From the IMG/VR virus record IMGVR_UViG_3300037427_000343, positions 1 to 31,927 of that record: 31,927 bases of DNA; one strand, given 5' to 3'. Shown one piece after another: positions 1 to 9,700 of the stretch (positions are counted from its first letter, which is position 1; the number at the start of each line of letters is the position of its first letter). The notes beneath the pieces are model-generated. The model was not told the DNA's origin and did no database searches. It saw nothing but the letters and a program-made list of their open reading frames with translations. Position numbers and translations under genes: made by a program. The DNA comes from a virus.

Positions 1-3000
1 ATGCATACTCCCCATGAGGTTCCAAGTATACTGGAGAAGGGAAGGTTGCTCTGGTTGGAACTGAAGCATCAGTACTAACTGTTATATTTTCGGAATTTAA
101 CACCACACGAGCATCAGGAGATACCAATTTCTGAGTTGGGAATCCCAATTCCATAGTCCTTAATTCAACAAATGCAGGAACTGTAGGGTCAGTATCAACA
201 GTTGCAAAATAAATTTCTACAGATGTTACATATGCACCATACTTATCAACCTCAAATGATTGTGCCAATGGGTCATCATTATTTGGAGCAGGAGGAGGAG
301 CAGGTACTGGAACAGGAACGGGCTGAATAATAGTCCGTGTGTTATCAATAACCGTAGTATTATTGATTATAACTGGGGGTGGTGGTGGAGGTGGTGGGGG
401 CGGTCTACGGTTTACAAAGGTTAGATTAACATCTCTCTGTATTGTTGTAGTCTCTAAGGTCGTAACCCTAACATCAGTCTGAACAATTCTTGTAGTTCCA
501 ACAGCAGTATATACAGCAGCAGCAGAAGAAATAGCACTACTTCCTCTTAATCCAGATGAATTGACAGAACTAGAAGTTACTTTAAATTCTCTTTCTCCAG
601 ATCTTACTCTAGCAAGTGGAGTAGGTGAAGAGAATGGATCTCTAATCCATACACATGCAATTACTTCACCATATGGATCTGACATCAAATTCAAATTAGA
701 AATGGTTGCTTGAGCACCACTACTATTACCAGAAACAATAGTTCCTACTGGAAGATGTCCAAAGAAATCTCCTTGTGACTGTGCAGCAAGAGCAGTTGTA
801 TCAATATTCAATACAGTAGAACCTTGAGAATATGCTGTAGGCAATGTCTCATTTCTATCTAATGGATTAACTTCAAATGTAACAGTAGGAGAAGCAAATG
901 GTCCTGATTTATGATCAGGTCTACAAAGTCTAAAGGTATAAGTCTCTCCATTTACAAGAGCAGTGATTGTTTCACCAACTGTAAATGCACCAATAACACT
1001 CTCAACTCCAATAATCTTGGGTACAATATCTACATTACCTAATTCATCAAAGAATGTAAAGAATCTAGCATTAGGTCTTAATCCAGTTACATTGTATTCT
1101 ATATTTCTAGATCTAATAAAAGGATCAAATGTTTCACTAGCAATGTAGGTATTCCTTGATTCTATATCATCTCTTTCTACATTAGATACAAATTCATTTG
1201 TACTTGCTTGTAATTCATCATCACCAAATCCACCATCAATATTAGTTACACCTACTCGTGTATCATAAGTTGTTCTTCTAATAACTTGAGTAGTAAGAGT
1301 CTCAGTTCTAAGAGTATTAATCCAATTATCACTACTTGGATTTAATTTTAATTTACCAATATAACTATAAACTAGATATGGGTTTAAGTTCTCAACCCTT
1401 GTTGCCATATCCTGTTGTATAAATTCAGTTTCCTTATACTTAAGGGTAATCATTCTACCCGTCTTTTGGGCATTTTCATCTAACAGAGCAAAATCTGTTC
1501 CAAGATCATATGTTTCTGGAGATTGCTGTATAGAAGGCAATACCTGCATATCAATAGTATCAATATCTGTAAGAGGTTGTACATGACCTCTATCAGTATC
1601 AATATCAACTGGAGATGCTATATCAACAAAGTCCTTAGTTTTAAAGGAATCGGCAAAGAAACCACTCTTAAATCTATCAAGTCCATCTGCATCTTTAACT
1701 TGTAAAGTAGATGCTTTCTGTTCTAGTAATGATAGAGAGGTTACCTTTTCTAAATTATTAAGTCTATCTTCAATATTACCAATATCACGCATAGTATAAC
1801 GACGATTATCAATTAAGAATACTCGTGCGCTAGTAGTATCATAAAGATATGGAGGCCAAACAATAGTAGCGAGAGTCATTCCTAACTCTTCATCTACAGG
1901 TGGTTTAGGATTACTAGAAGATTCTCCTTTCTTAACTGTAATAATACCAGTAGTTTTTAAAATTACTTTATCAATTCTACCAAAATAATGTTGATATTTA
2001 AATCTAGATGTTTCGTTTGGTGTTACAATTCTATCTAAAGTAAAGTTATTTCTATTTTCAGGGAAGAATGGTGAAATAGATGCACTAGCAGGAGTAAATT
2101 CTGATACTCTAGGTCTAAAATCAAGCGTATCAGTAGCTCTCTTATTAATTTTTCCTATTCCTGGAATATTTTTAGAGAATCTATCAGCATCATAACTATT
2201 GACTGTAAATACATCTCCAGTATCTGCAGATGGAATTTCATATCTATCGAGAATAATTAAAAGTTTTCTGGTAGGAATATAACCATTACTAACTCTTAAG
2301 AGTCTTGAATAGTCATAGAATTGATCCCTTTGACCTTTATCTAAAGTAAAGGAATTAGTAACATCATTATACTTACCAGGAATCGTTGACTGTAAAGTAG
2401 CAGAAGAATTAGATTCTTGGAAGAGTAAAGTTTCTAAAAGTTGGAATTTATCAAGAGTTTTATATACAATACTAAGTGTACTAGATCCAGCATCAATTGC
2501 TGCTACTCTTGCAACAGCATTAGTATTTTCTCCTACAATAGTTTCACCTACAGTTGCATTTTCAAAAATAGGATCAGTAGAAGTAAATACTAACTTATCT
2601 AAAATTGCTTTGTTTGTATCTAAAGATTCATAAACAGCAACAACTTCACCAACATCAGGATGGTTTAAACAAATTTCTTCATCTTGTACTCGTATTCCAT
2701 AAAGACCACTAGGAGTTAATCCATCATTAGCAGTATTACCAGTAGTAGTTCCAGAAGTAAGTTTACTTGAATATGTAATTTCAACTTCTTGACATCTCTT
2801 ATATTCTTTAACCTTATTCTTAACATTGCTCTTAGCAACTGTTACATTAACTTTAATACCAGTTTCTGAGAATTTTAATCCATTAATAGTTAATACAGAA
2901 TCAGTAACAACTACCTGATCATCGGTAATAACAGCAATTTCACCATCATCATATTGTACCTGATATCTCTCTTGATCAAATGCAACAAAGTTAACATCAT

Positions 3001-5089
3001 CAATACCTATAGAACTAGTGTTAACAACTAAAACACCATTAGCATCTGTGGATTCACCAGTTACTTGCTCAGTTAATACAAGCTGCGCTCCTGTAAAATC
3101 AATATCAGAAATATGGCGTTTAGGTAATTTTAAATATAAACCAGAATTGTCTTCATTAGTTAATCCACCTTCACCTTTAAATATTTTACCTTCAAATGTA
3201 CTACCTGGAAGACTTCCAGTAAATAAATCAGGATTAGTAGTTAAAGCAGCTAATCTCATGCTACTACCGTCAACAGCAACATAAGAAACTACATTACGAT
3301 TAGGTATAGATTGATTAGATCTATTGTAAATGACTATATCACCAGGTTGGAACCTTTCAAATGTCTTACCTGTAGATGTAGTATCACCATTAGTAGCAAT
3401 ACGAACATCAGCATCACCAATATTGTATGGAGCTACTGGATTTAATTTTTTCTTACCATAAAATGTATTTGCCTGTTGAACATTTTCAACATCATTCATA
3501 TCATATGGAATTACCTTATCAACTATCCTAGAAAGATTTTGATTACTCTTAAATTTAATCTGTTCACCTGGTTGGAAATGACCAGATACTTGTGTAAGCG
3601 TAACACTACTTACTCCAGCACCAGCAGCTATTGTATACCCTGTAGCACCACTCTCTGCACCTTCAACAAAAGCAGATTTGATAACTTCATCATTAGAAAC
3701 ATTAGCATTTAGATTTAATTTTGTATATAATTGAACATCATAAAGATAAGCATCAAATTCAGTAGTATTGTTTACATACTTGGAATCAGATAATCCAAAA
3801 TTATATACTTTAGCATCACCAATCTTCTCACTACTAATACCACTCTGAAGATCTATAGTATTTCTAAATGTAGTGATACCACTAACACCATTAAGTTTGA
3901 GTCTATTACCTAATCTAAATGGAAATGATTCTTCTATTTCTTCGGAAGTACTTCTTGGTTTTTCAACATCAAGAATTTCTCCCATACTTTCATATTCATA
4001 ACCTTTAACATATGCAGTTCCTGGAGAAACCTTAACACATGCTAATCCATCATCAGGTGTATTTCCTTGTCTAGTACTTTCTGTAGCATAATATACACCT
4101 TCATTACCCTGCCTATCATTTAAACTATCAAGAATATTGATGAAAAATGGCTTTACAGTATAATCTCCAGATTCATCACGAGTTCTTTTTGCAATATAAT
4201 CCCTAATTAAATTATATTCACTATGCTTGTCAATATCTCTTTCAACAATACCTGCCCTGACTCGCATAACTTCAATGAAGTCAGTATCATCAAGATCACT
4301 AATATCCTTTTTAGCAAGAACAAGATCAATCTTTAATCTGTCTGCGCCTGGTGCAGCAAAGTTTGAAAATCCTTTAGCATTATCATAAAGCGAATTATCA
4401 TCCTTCGCATTAATCATTTTCTCTACAACCTGCAAACCAACTCTATAGAAAGGTTGGTTATCATACTGATCTAGAATAATAGTTTGCTGATTTACTCTAA
4501 CAAAAGAACCTCTAACGAAAAATACACCATCAGAAATAGATGCAGCAGATCCAGATACACAAGAATCTAACAATACTGTTGAAGCAATAGATGAACCAGT
4601 ATTTAATGTTGTATTACCATAAGTTACAGGTTCTTCTAATGAAAGTAATTCAGAATCTTCAAAGAAATCAAATGATCCACTAGGACCAGGAGAAAGATAT
4701 TTTACATATAATGTTGGATCTGAAGCTTGAGAAGTTGCTGCAGTGATATAATTTATTACCTTTGCCGTAATTCCAGAATTCTGTCCCTTAATTCTTTTCC
4801 CTACAAGATGCTTTAAATATACTTCAATATCTGTTCCTAAATGTGTTGGATCTAACCTAACAGCAAAATAATTTCCATCATATGTTAATCCACCAGGAAT
4901 AACAATAGAGCCATCCTTAAACATATGGCTACCAAACTGTTCAACCTGATTCTGCATAATAGACTGCAGACTGGTTAGCTCACGAGCTTGAACAGGATAT
5001 CCTGGTTTAAACAGAACTCTATGGTAATTATTTGTCCTGTCAAAGTCGTCGTAATAGGGACTTATATTCAGGTTAGTCTGTTGTGGCAT
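1..5089 (-). CDS. DUF4815-type virion structural protein, C-terminus cut by window edge
   Basis: The frame is open from the ATG at 5089 to the left edge, giving at least 1696 codons with no stop in view. The start MPQQTNLNISPYYDDFDR, followed by KPGYPVQARELTSLQS, matches my recollection of the DUF4815 virion proteins that follow gp8 in T4-like cyanophages. Further family-like stretches are TLDFRPRV, the helical RRYTMRDIGNIEDRLNNLE near residue 1096, and GLRPNARFFTFFD near 1335. Near residues 1563-1572 there are ten consecutive prolines, then a second Pro/Val/Ala-rich stretch, then DPLAQSFEV, which opens a probable C-terminal domain. It lies four bases after gp8, so it should share the gp8 late transcript. 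It sits where T4 has genes 9/10, so a baseplate-periphery or fibre-attachment role is an inference; the family has no firmly known function. The true C-terminus is outside the window. Confidence 0.85.
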   Translation of the reverse strand, partial: MPQQTNLNISPYYDDFDRTNNYHRVLFKPGYPVQARELTSLQSIMQNQVEQFGSHMFKDGSIVIPGGLTYDGNYFAVRLDPTHLGTDIEVYLKHLVGKRIKGQNSGITAKVINYITAATSQASDPTLYVKYLSPGPSGSFDFFEDSELLSLEEPVTYGNTTLNTGSSIASTVLLDSCVSGSAASISDGVFFVRGSFVRVNQQTIILDQYDNQPFYRVGLQVVEKMINAKDDNSLYDNAKGFSNFAAPGADRLKIDLVLAKKDISDLDDTDFIEVMRVRAGIVERDIDKHSEYNLIRDYIAKRTRDESGDYTVKPFFINILDSLNDRQGNEGVYYATESTRQGNTPDDGLACVKVSPGTAYVKGYEYESMGEILDVEKPRSTSEEIEESFPFRLGNRLKLNGVSGITTFRNTIDLQSGISSEKIGDAKVYNFGLSDSKYVNNTTEFDAYLYDVQLYTKLNLNANVSNDEVIKSAFVEGAESGATGYTIAAGAGVSSVTLTQVSGHFQPGEQIKFKSNQNLSRIVDKVIPYDMNDVENVQQANTFYGKKKLNPVAPYNIGDADVRIATNGDTTSTGKTFERFQPGDIVIYNRSNQSIPNRNVVSYVAVDGSSMRLAALTTNPDLFTGSLPGSTFEGKIFKGEGGLTNEDNSGLYLKLPKRHISDIDFTGAQLVLTEQVTGESTDANGVLVVNTSSIGIDDVNFVAFDQERYQVQYDDGEIAVITDDQVVVTDSVLTINGLKFSETGIKVNVTVAKSNVKNKVKEYKRCQEVEITYSSKLTSGTTTGNTANDGLTPSGLYGIRVQDEEICLNHPDVGEVVAVYESLDTNKAILDKLVFTSTDPIFENATVGETIVGENTNAVARVAAIDAGSSTLSIVYKTLDKFQLLETLLFQESNSSATLQSTIPGKYNDVTNSFTLDKGQRDQFYDYSRLLRVSNGYIPTRKLLIILDRYEIPSADTGDVFTVNSYDADRFSKNIPGIGKINKRATDTLDFRPRVSEFTPASASISPFFPENRNNFTLDRIVTPNETSRFKYQHYFGRIDKVILKTTGIITVKKGESSSNPKPPVDEELGMTLATIVWPPYLYDTTSARVFLIDNRRYTMRDIGNIEDRLNNLEKVTSLSLLEQKASTLQVKDADGLDRFKSGFFADSFKTKDFVDIASPVDIDTDRGHVQPLTDIDTIDMQVLPSIQQSPETYDLGTDFALLDENAQKTGRMITLKYKETEFIQQDMATRVENLNPYLVYSYIGKLKLNPSSDNWINTLRTETLTTQVIRRTTYDTRVGVTNIDGGFGDDELQASTNEFVSNVERDDIESRNTYIASETFDPFIRSRNIEYNVTGLRPNARFFTFFDELGNVDIVPKIIGVESVIGAFTVGETITALVNGETYTFRLCRPDHKSGPFASPTVTFEVNPLDRNETLPTAYSQGSTVLNIDTTALAAQSQGDFFGHLPVGTIVSGNSSGAQATISNLNLMSDPYGEVIACVWIRDPFSSPTPLARVRSGEREFKVTSSSVNSSGLRGSSAISSAAAVYTAVGTTRIVQTDVRVTTLETTTIQRDVNLTFVNRRPPPPPPPPPPVIINNTTVIDNTRTIIQPVPVPVPAPPPAPNNDDPLAQSFEVDKYGAYVTSVEIYFATVDTDPTVPAFVELRTMELGFPTQKLVSPDARVVLNSENITVSTDASVPTRATFPSPVYLEPHGEYA

Positions 5090-5093
5090 CGGT

Positions 5094-6665
5094 TTAGAAT
5101 TCTAATACGATTTTAATGTCTTCTTTTTGACGAACATTTCTTGTAATAGATGGTCTATTATCAAGATAGATGATCTCGCCACTCCTCTTATTTATTTCAG
5201 CATCTGCAAGACCATTTGTGAATTGTACACCTAGGTCTACAACTTTACCAGAAGGTGTTGTTGTAGATATGCCACTAAAGGTTTGATCTACATTGACACT
5301 GAAAGCAGTACTAGTTACTGCATTAGCAGCAGATTGGAAATTCAAAACAGGAGTTTGAACTGCAACCTCTCTACTATCCGTTGGATCGAATAGTGATTGA
5401 TTATATGATAAACTTCTATCTTGGAAATATTTAATCACTTTGGTATCAATATCAAAAGAAGCAACATATCCTCTGGCAGTACCAACTCCAGAAATATTTT
5501 GCTCAATCATAGTTCCAATACCGAGAACTTGTGAAGTATCTCCAGTAAATTTAAGTGCTCTCAATCCAGAGAATTCAGAAGTTTGTAAGTAAGTTGTACC
5601 AGAAGCACCAACTGCTTGTGGGTTTCTAATCAATCCAACTTGAGCAAACTTTGTATCAGATGCAAAATCATAAGATGATGCATCAAATCTTGTGTAAATT
5701 AGAACCTTATCAGTACCTAATTCCTTATATGCATTATATCCATGTCCTTTAGATGGTGGAATAATCGGACTTAATTTTGCAAATTTAGTAGCAGCACCAT
5801 TAATAGAAGACAAATCAACACGACCATAACTATAACCCCTTCCACCCTGCGTAACCTGTGCAGAAATAATCTGTCCATTGGTGTTTGTTAGAATTCTAAC
5901 TTTACCACCTGTACCATCACCAATTATATCAACTTCAATAGGACTTGACAAGAAACTATAACCAGTTCCTGCTTCATCAATTGATACTACTTTAATTTGG
6001 TTATTATTCGTATCAGAGTCTCCATTGTCTCTAACAACTTTGACATCAGAATCTGTTGTTGAAGTCCATTCATTAGGAACAGCAATATACTCAGTAGAGT
6101 CAAATTTCACGATATCCGCAGGAGGAACCGTAAACATGTACTTCCAAAGATACCCATCTCCACTAACACCAGCAGATGATGGTTCAAGATCAGTAAAAGT
6201 TGGTTCATCCAGAGATGCACTTGCAATAGTAGAAATACCAGCAGCACCATTATTAATACAAACATAGACTCTATAGTCTTTGTTCATAATATAATAGTTT
6301 GAGGAATATAATCTACTAGAGTTAGATACTAATGATCTATTATTCACATCATAATCATGACGGTACATATCATATGATGTACCTTTTGTCCAAGTAACTT
6401 TTCTAACCAATCTCCGAACATCTCCTGGGAAGATTTTTCTTCCAAAAAGCATTGTATCGTAGATATGATTGTTATAATCAATACTGTCAATAGGTGATGG
6501 TGGTTGAATTGTGGTACTATTCCAAGTATCAGTTCTTCCATAACCAGAAACAGTAGGATTTGCCAATCCTAGAAAAGCATAGTAAGAATTCGTACCTGCC
6601 GTAACATCATCCATGAAGTTATTAGCATTTATAATTCTAAACTGATCGGTTATAATTGCTGCCAT
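5094..6665 (-). CDS. 8: Baseplate wedge protein gp8
   Basis: This 523-residue protein is a T4 gp8 homologue, a subunit of the hexagonal baseplate wedge together with gp6, gp7, gp10, gp11, gp25 and gp53. Visible similarities to T4 gp8, compared from memory, are GDGYLWKYMFTVPP (169-182) followed by EYIAVP (192-197), the VGLIRNP segment, and the C-terminal SGEIIYLDNRPSI ending in IKIVLEF, which matches the T4 SGEMIYMENRPPI...INILFTF ending. T4 gp8 is about 334 residues, so this one is much longer. The extra length includes two Gly-x-Gly-Tyr modules (around 233-236 and 275-278) that also occur in the giant gp7-like neighbour. A TATAAATA late promoter lies about 37 bases upstream of the ATG, and the DUF4815 gene follows after four bases. 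Confidence 0.92.
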   Translation of the reverse strand: MAAIITDQFRIINANNFMDDVTAGTNSYYAFLGLANPTVSGYGRTDTWNSTTIQPPSPIDSIDYNNHIYDTMLFGRKIFPGDVRRLVRKVTWTKGTSYDMYRHDYDVNNRSLVSNSSRLYSSNYYIMNKDYRVYVCINNGAAGISTIASASLDEPTFTDLEPSSAGVSGDGYLWKYMFTVPPADIVKFDSTEYIAVPNEWTSTTDSDVKVVRDNGDSDTNNNQIKVVSIDEAGTGYSFLSSPIEVDIIGDGTGGKVRILTNTNGQIISAQVTQGGRGYSYGRVDLSSINGAATKFAKLSPIIPPSKGHGYNAYKELGTDKVLIYTRFDASSYDFASDTKFAQVGLIRNPQAVGASGTTYLQTSEFSGLRALKFTGDTSQVLGIGTMIEQNISGVGTARGYVASFDIDTKVIKYFQDRSLSYNQSLFDPTDSREVAVQTPVLNFQSAANAVTSTAFSVNVDQTFSGISTTTPSGKVVDLGVQFTNGLADAEINKRSGEIIYLDNRPSITRNVRQKEDIKIVLEF

Positions 6666-6701
6666 TGCAATATTTTAGATAGAAGGGTCTTACTATTTTG
6701 G

Positions 6702-6709
6702 TATTTATA
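6702..6709 (-). promoter_or_regulatory. T4-type late promoter (TATAAATA) for gene 8
   Basis: On the minus strand these eight bases read TATAAATA, the late promoter element used by T4-like phages and their cyanophage relatives (sigma gp55 type). It is about 37 bases upstream of the gp8 ATG. The TAA stop codon of the giant gp7-like gene (6705-6707) is inside the motif, so one sequence serves as both stop codon and promoter. It implies that gp8 and the DUF4815 gene can be transcribed without reading through the 15.4-kb upstream gene. Confidence 0.75.
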
Positions 6710-9700
6710 AGGTTTTGTTAAATGCTCCAGTGTTTCTCAATCCAATATTGCGCCTTTGTGCAATTGGGAAGTTATCTAGATCAGGATTATAATCTAATCC
6801 TTTAACTGTTAAAGCAATTGGGTAACTGACATCTCTAATAGCAGAAGAGAAGCGTCCCCATGTAAATCTTGCTGCAGGATGTAAGGTTGATCCAACACCA
6901 ACTAATCCACTAACATCAGTTCCTGAATGGATGTTGCAGGTTATAACACCTGTTCTAGCACTTCCATCCCATGATAATGCATGTGCATAGTATATATTGT
7001 CAACTTCAAAGGTGCTAATACCAATAACATCCGAATCATGTGTATCTGTACTAGTAATTACTCCAGCAGCAGGTGATATACCTGTTCCGTAAACCTTAAA
7101 CGGATAACCTGTAGCAAATCCAGTAACAAATGATGCATTGTTAGAGTTAACTAAGTTATTAGTATCCAACTGGAATACAATACCAAGATCAGTACCAATA
7201 CCAACAGAAGTGGTAATACCAGTAATTAAACCAGTATAACCTTTAACATCAGTAACTAAAGGATCTATATCATTCCAAACTTCCCAGTTAACACCTGCTT
7301 GTGCAGTTGTTCCAACACCAACACCGTAAACATAAAGTCCAAAGTCATCAGTTAATTGACCATCAAGATCTCTAAAGTTCTCAGTATGATCAACATATAA
7401 TGTTGTATCAGTTGCAGCAAATCCAGCAATAACATTTGCTGTTGGATAGATTTGTGCTTCACTAGAATCTCTAGCTTTAGATACTATAGCACCACCAAAG
7501 ACTTTATCAGACTTTTGCTTATTCCATCTAATAGGTTTGTAGTTATCATTACTGACACCTCCTCCTTGATAGAATGGTGTTTCTACAACAGATGCAGTAG
7601 CAATCCTAGAAACAATTCTTGGTTCATTTTGATCAAAATTGTCTGTAATCTTAGGAACAGTATTTTTCTCAATTTCAGCACTCTTGAATAATTCTAATGA
7701 ATCACCTTCTTTAATAATCTCATTCACATCAAAGAATGAACTATCTGCACCAACTGTACCTCTATAGAAGAATATAAAGACATCATCTTCAATTGTTGGA
7801 GCAGTCTCAAAACTAACTGAAGTACCACCAGTAAACTCATAATGCTTATAAGGTTCTTGTAGAACACCATTAACAAATATCATTAATACTGGAGCAAGAT
7901 CAATCTCTCTCGAATCAGAATCATTATTATCAATTTCAAAACTGACTAATTGATTCTGATAATAAAGTGGGAATCTCTTTCTATTACCATCTTGGAATGT
8001 CTTAATATTGTCAATATAGTCAATATTACCAAATTGCCATGCAGCAACATCATCACTAAAGACATTAATAACTTCAATTTCAAATGGAATGAATAAATCA
8101 CCAGCAGTAGGATCAGTAGACAATCCAACTAGATTGATCTTATCACCTCTCTTAAATCCATAACCAAACTTAGTCATCTTCCAAATATAGACTTCATTCA
8201 ACTGGAATTCAGAACCAGTTGAGTATCCAACAAAATTAGTAGATAATCCAATAATATCTACTGTAATAGAACATCCAACACCAGTAGTTGTAGTATTACC
8301 AAGTCCTTCTCGATAACTACCAGTTACTGCTAAGTTACTTCCAGATGGCCAAGGAGCAGAAATATATGTATTGGTTGCAATATATCCACTACCAGCATGA
8401 TCAATACTATAGATTAAAGTACCACCTGCGCCAACTGTCGCTGTAACTGTTGCACCAGCACCACTCTTTGTACTATCAACAACGCAAATTGCTTCGGTAA
8501 TAGTTTGTAGATCAGTAGTATACCCAGAACCAAACGACAGTTCATAATAAGGAGCTGCAGTACCACCAGCATGATAAGAGTGTGGAATTGTACTTGGACC
8601 TGCATTGACAGTGAAAGTCTTAGCAGAAATGATTCCAACAACATCTAATTGCTGATCATAATCTGGATAAATGTTAGTTGTTAAACCAACTCTTACTATA
8701 CCACCACCAGTATAAGGATGTGTTAAAGTAGATACTCCAACAAATGTAGTAAAGGATGTAGTAGTACCTACAGACCTTACAGTGTAATAGTAACCTTGAA
8801 CACCACTAGGATAAGTCTTAGAACCATATGTACAAGTAACTCCGATACCTGCTAACTTAAAGTTCTCAGGTTTTACTAATCCATGATTATTAGCAGTAAA
8901 CTGAATAATACCAGTTGAGGGATTGTAAACTGCATTTGTTGGAGTTAAAGCAGCACCAGACCAAGAATCAATATAAAGTGCGCTAGAAGCAGCACTAACA
9001 AATTGATGACTGTAATCACCACCATACTGAACTGCTCCAGTTGTAGCACTTTGGAAGGTATGAGCGTAATTACCACCAGAGACTACTGCATTAGTTGCTT
9101 CATGCCCTGCACCTATATCATAACGATGTTCAGATGTGTCAGTTGCAATACCAACTTGAAGTGTAATATATCCAGTCTGTTTCTTAAGACCATCAGTAAC
9201 TGCACTATCAAATCTATGATCAAACTGTTGAGAAGGACCAGATTTGCCAACATCAACCGCAAATGTATTAACAGTTGTGCTTGCAATTGATACCCACTTA
9301 CCGCTAATCGGATCAGAAGGTCTTGGATATGAATGTGCAATACGATACCAATCTCTATAACACTTGAAGGAAATTGAATTATCATCAAACTTAACTCTAT
9401 CACCATTCATGAATCCATGACTAGCGACTGTTACAGTCATAATACCAGCAACACCATCATATACACCATCAGTTATTGTTCTTGTAGTTGCACCAACACT
9501 AACAATATCAATTGGTTGATCATATGCCCTATCACGCTTTTGATCCATACTACCAACACCAGCAGCCTGGAAAGTATGTCCATAAGCACCACCACCATGA
9601 ACTTGTGATCTCTTAATAGCACCAGTTACACCAGATAAGAATATGTGGTCTGATTGTCCTGTAAGACCAGACTGCATACTATTAACTCTAAAGGTATTGG

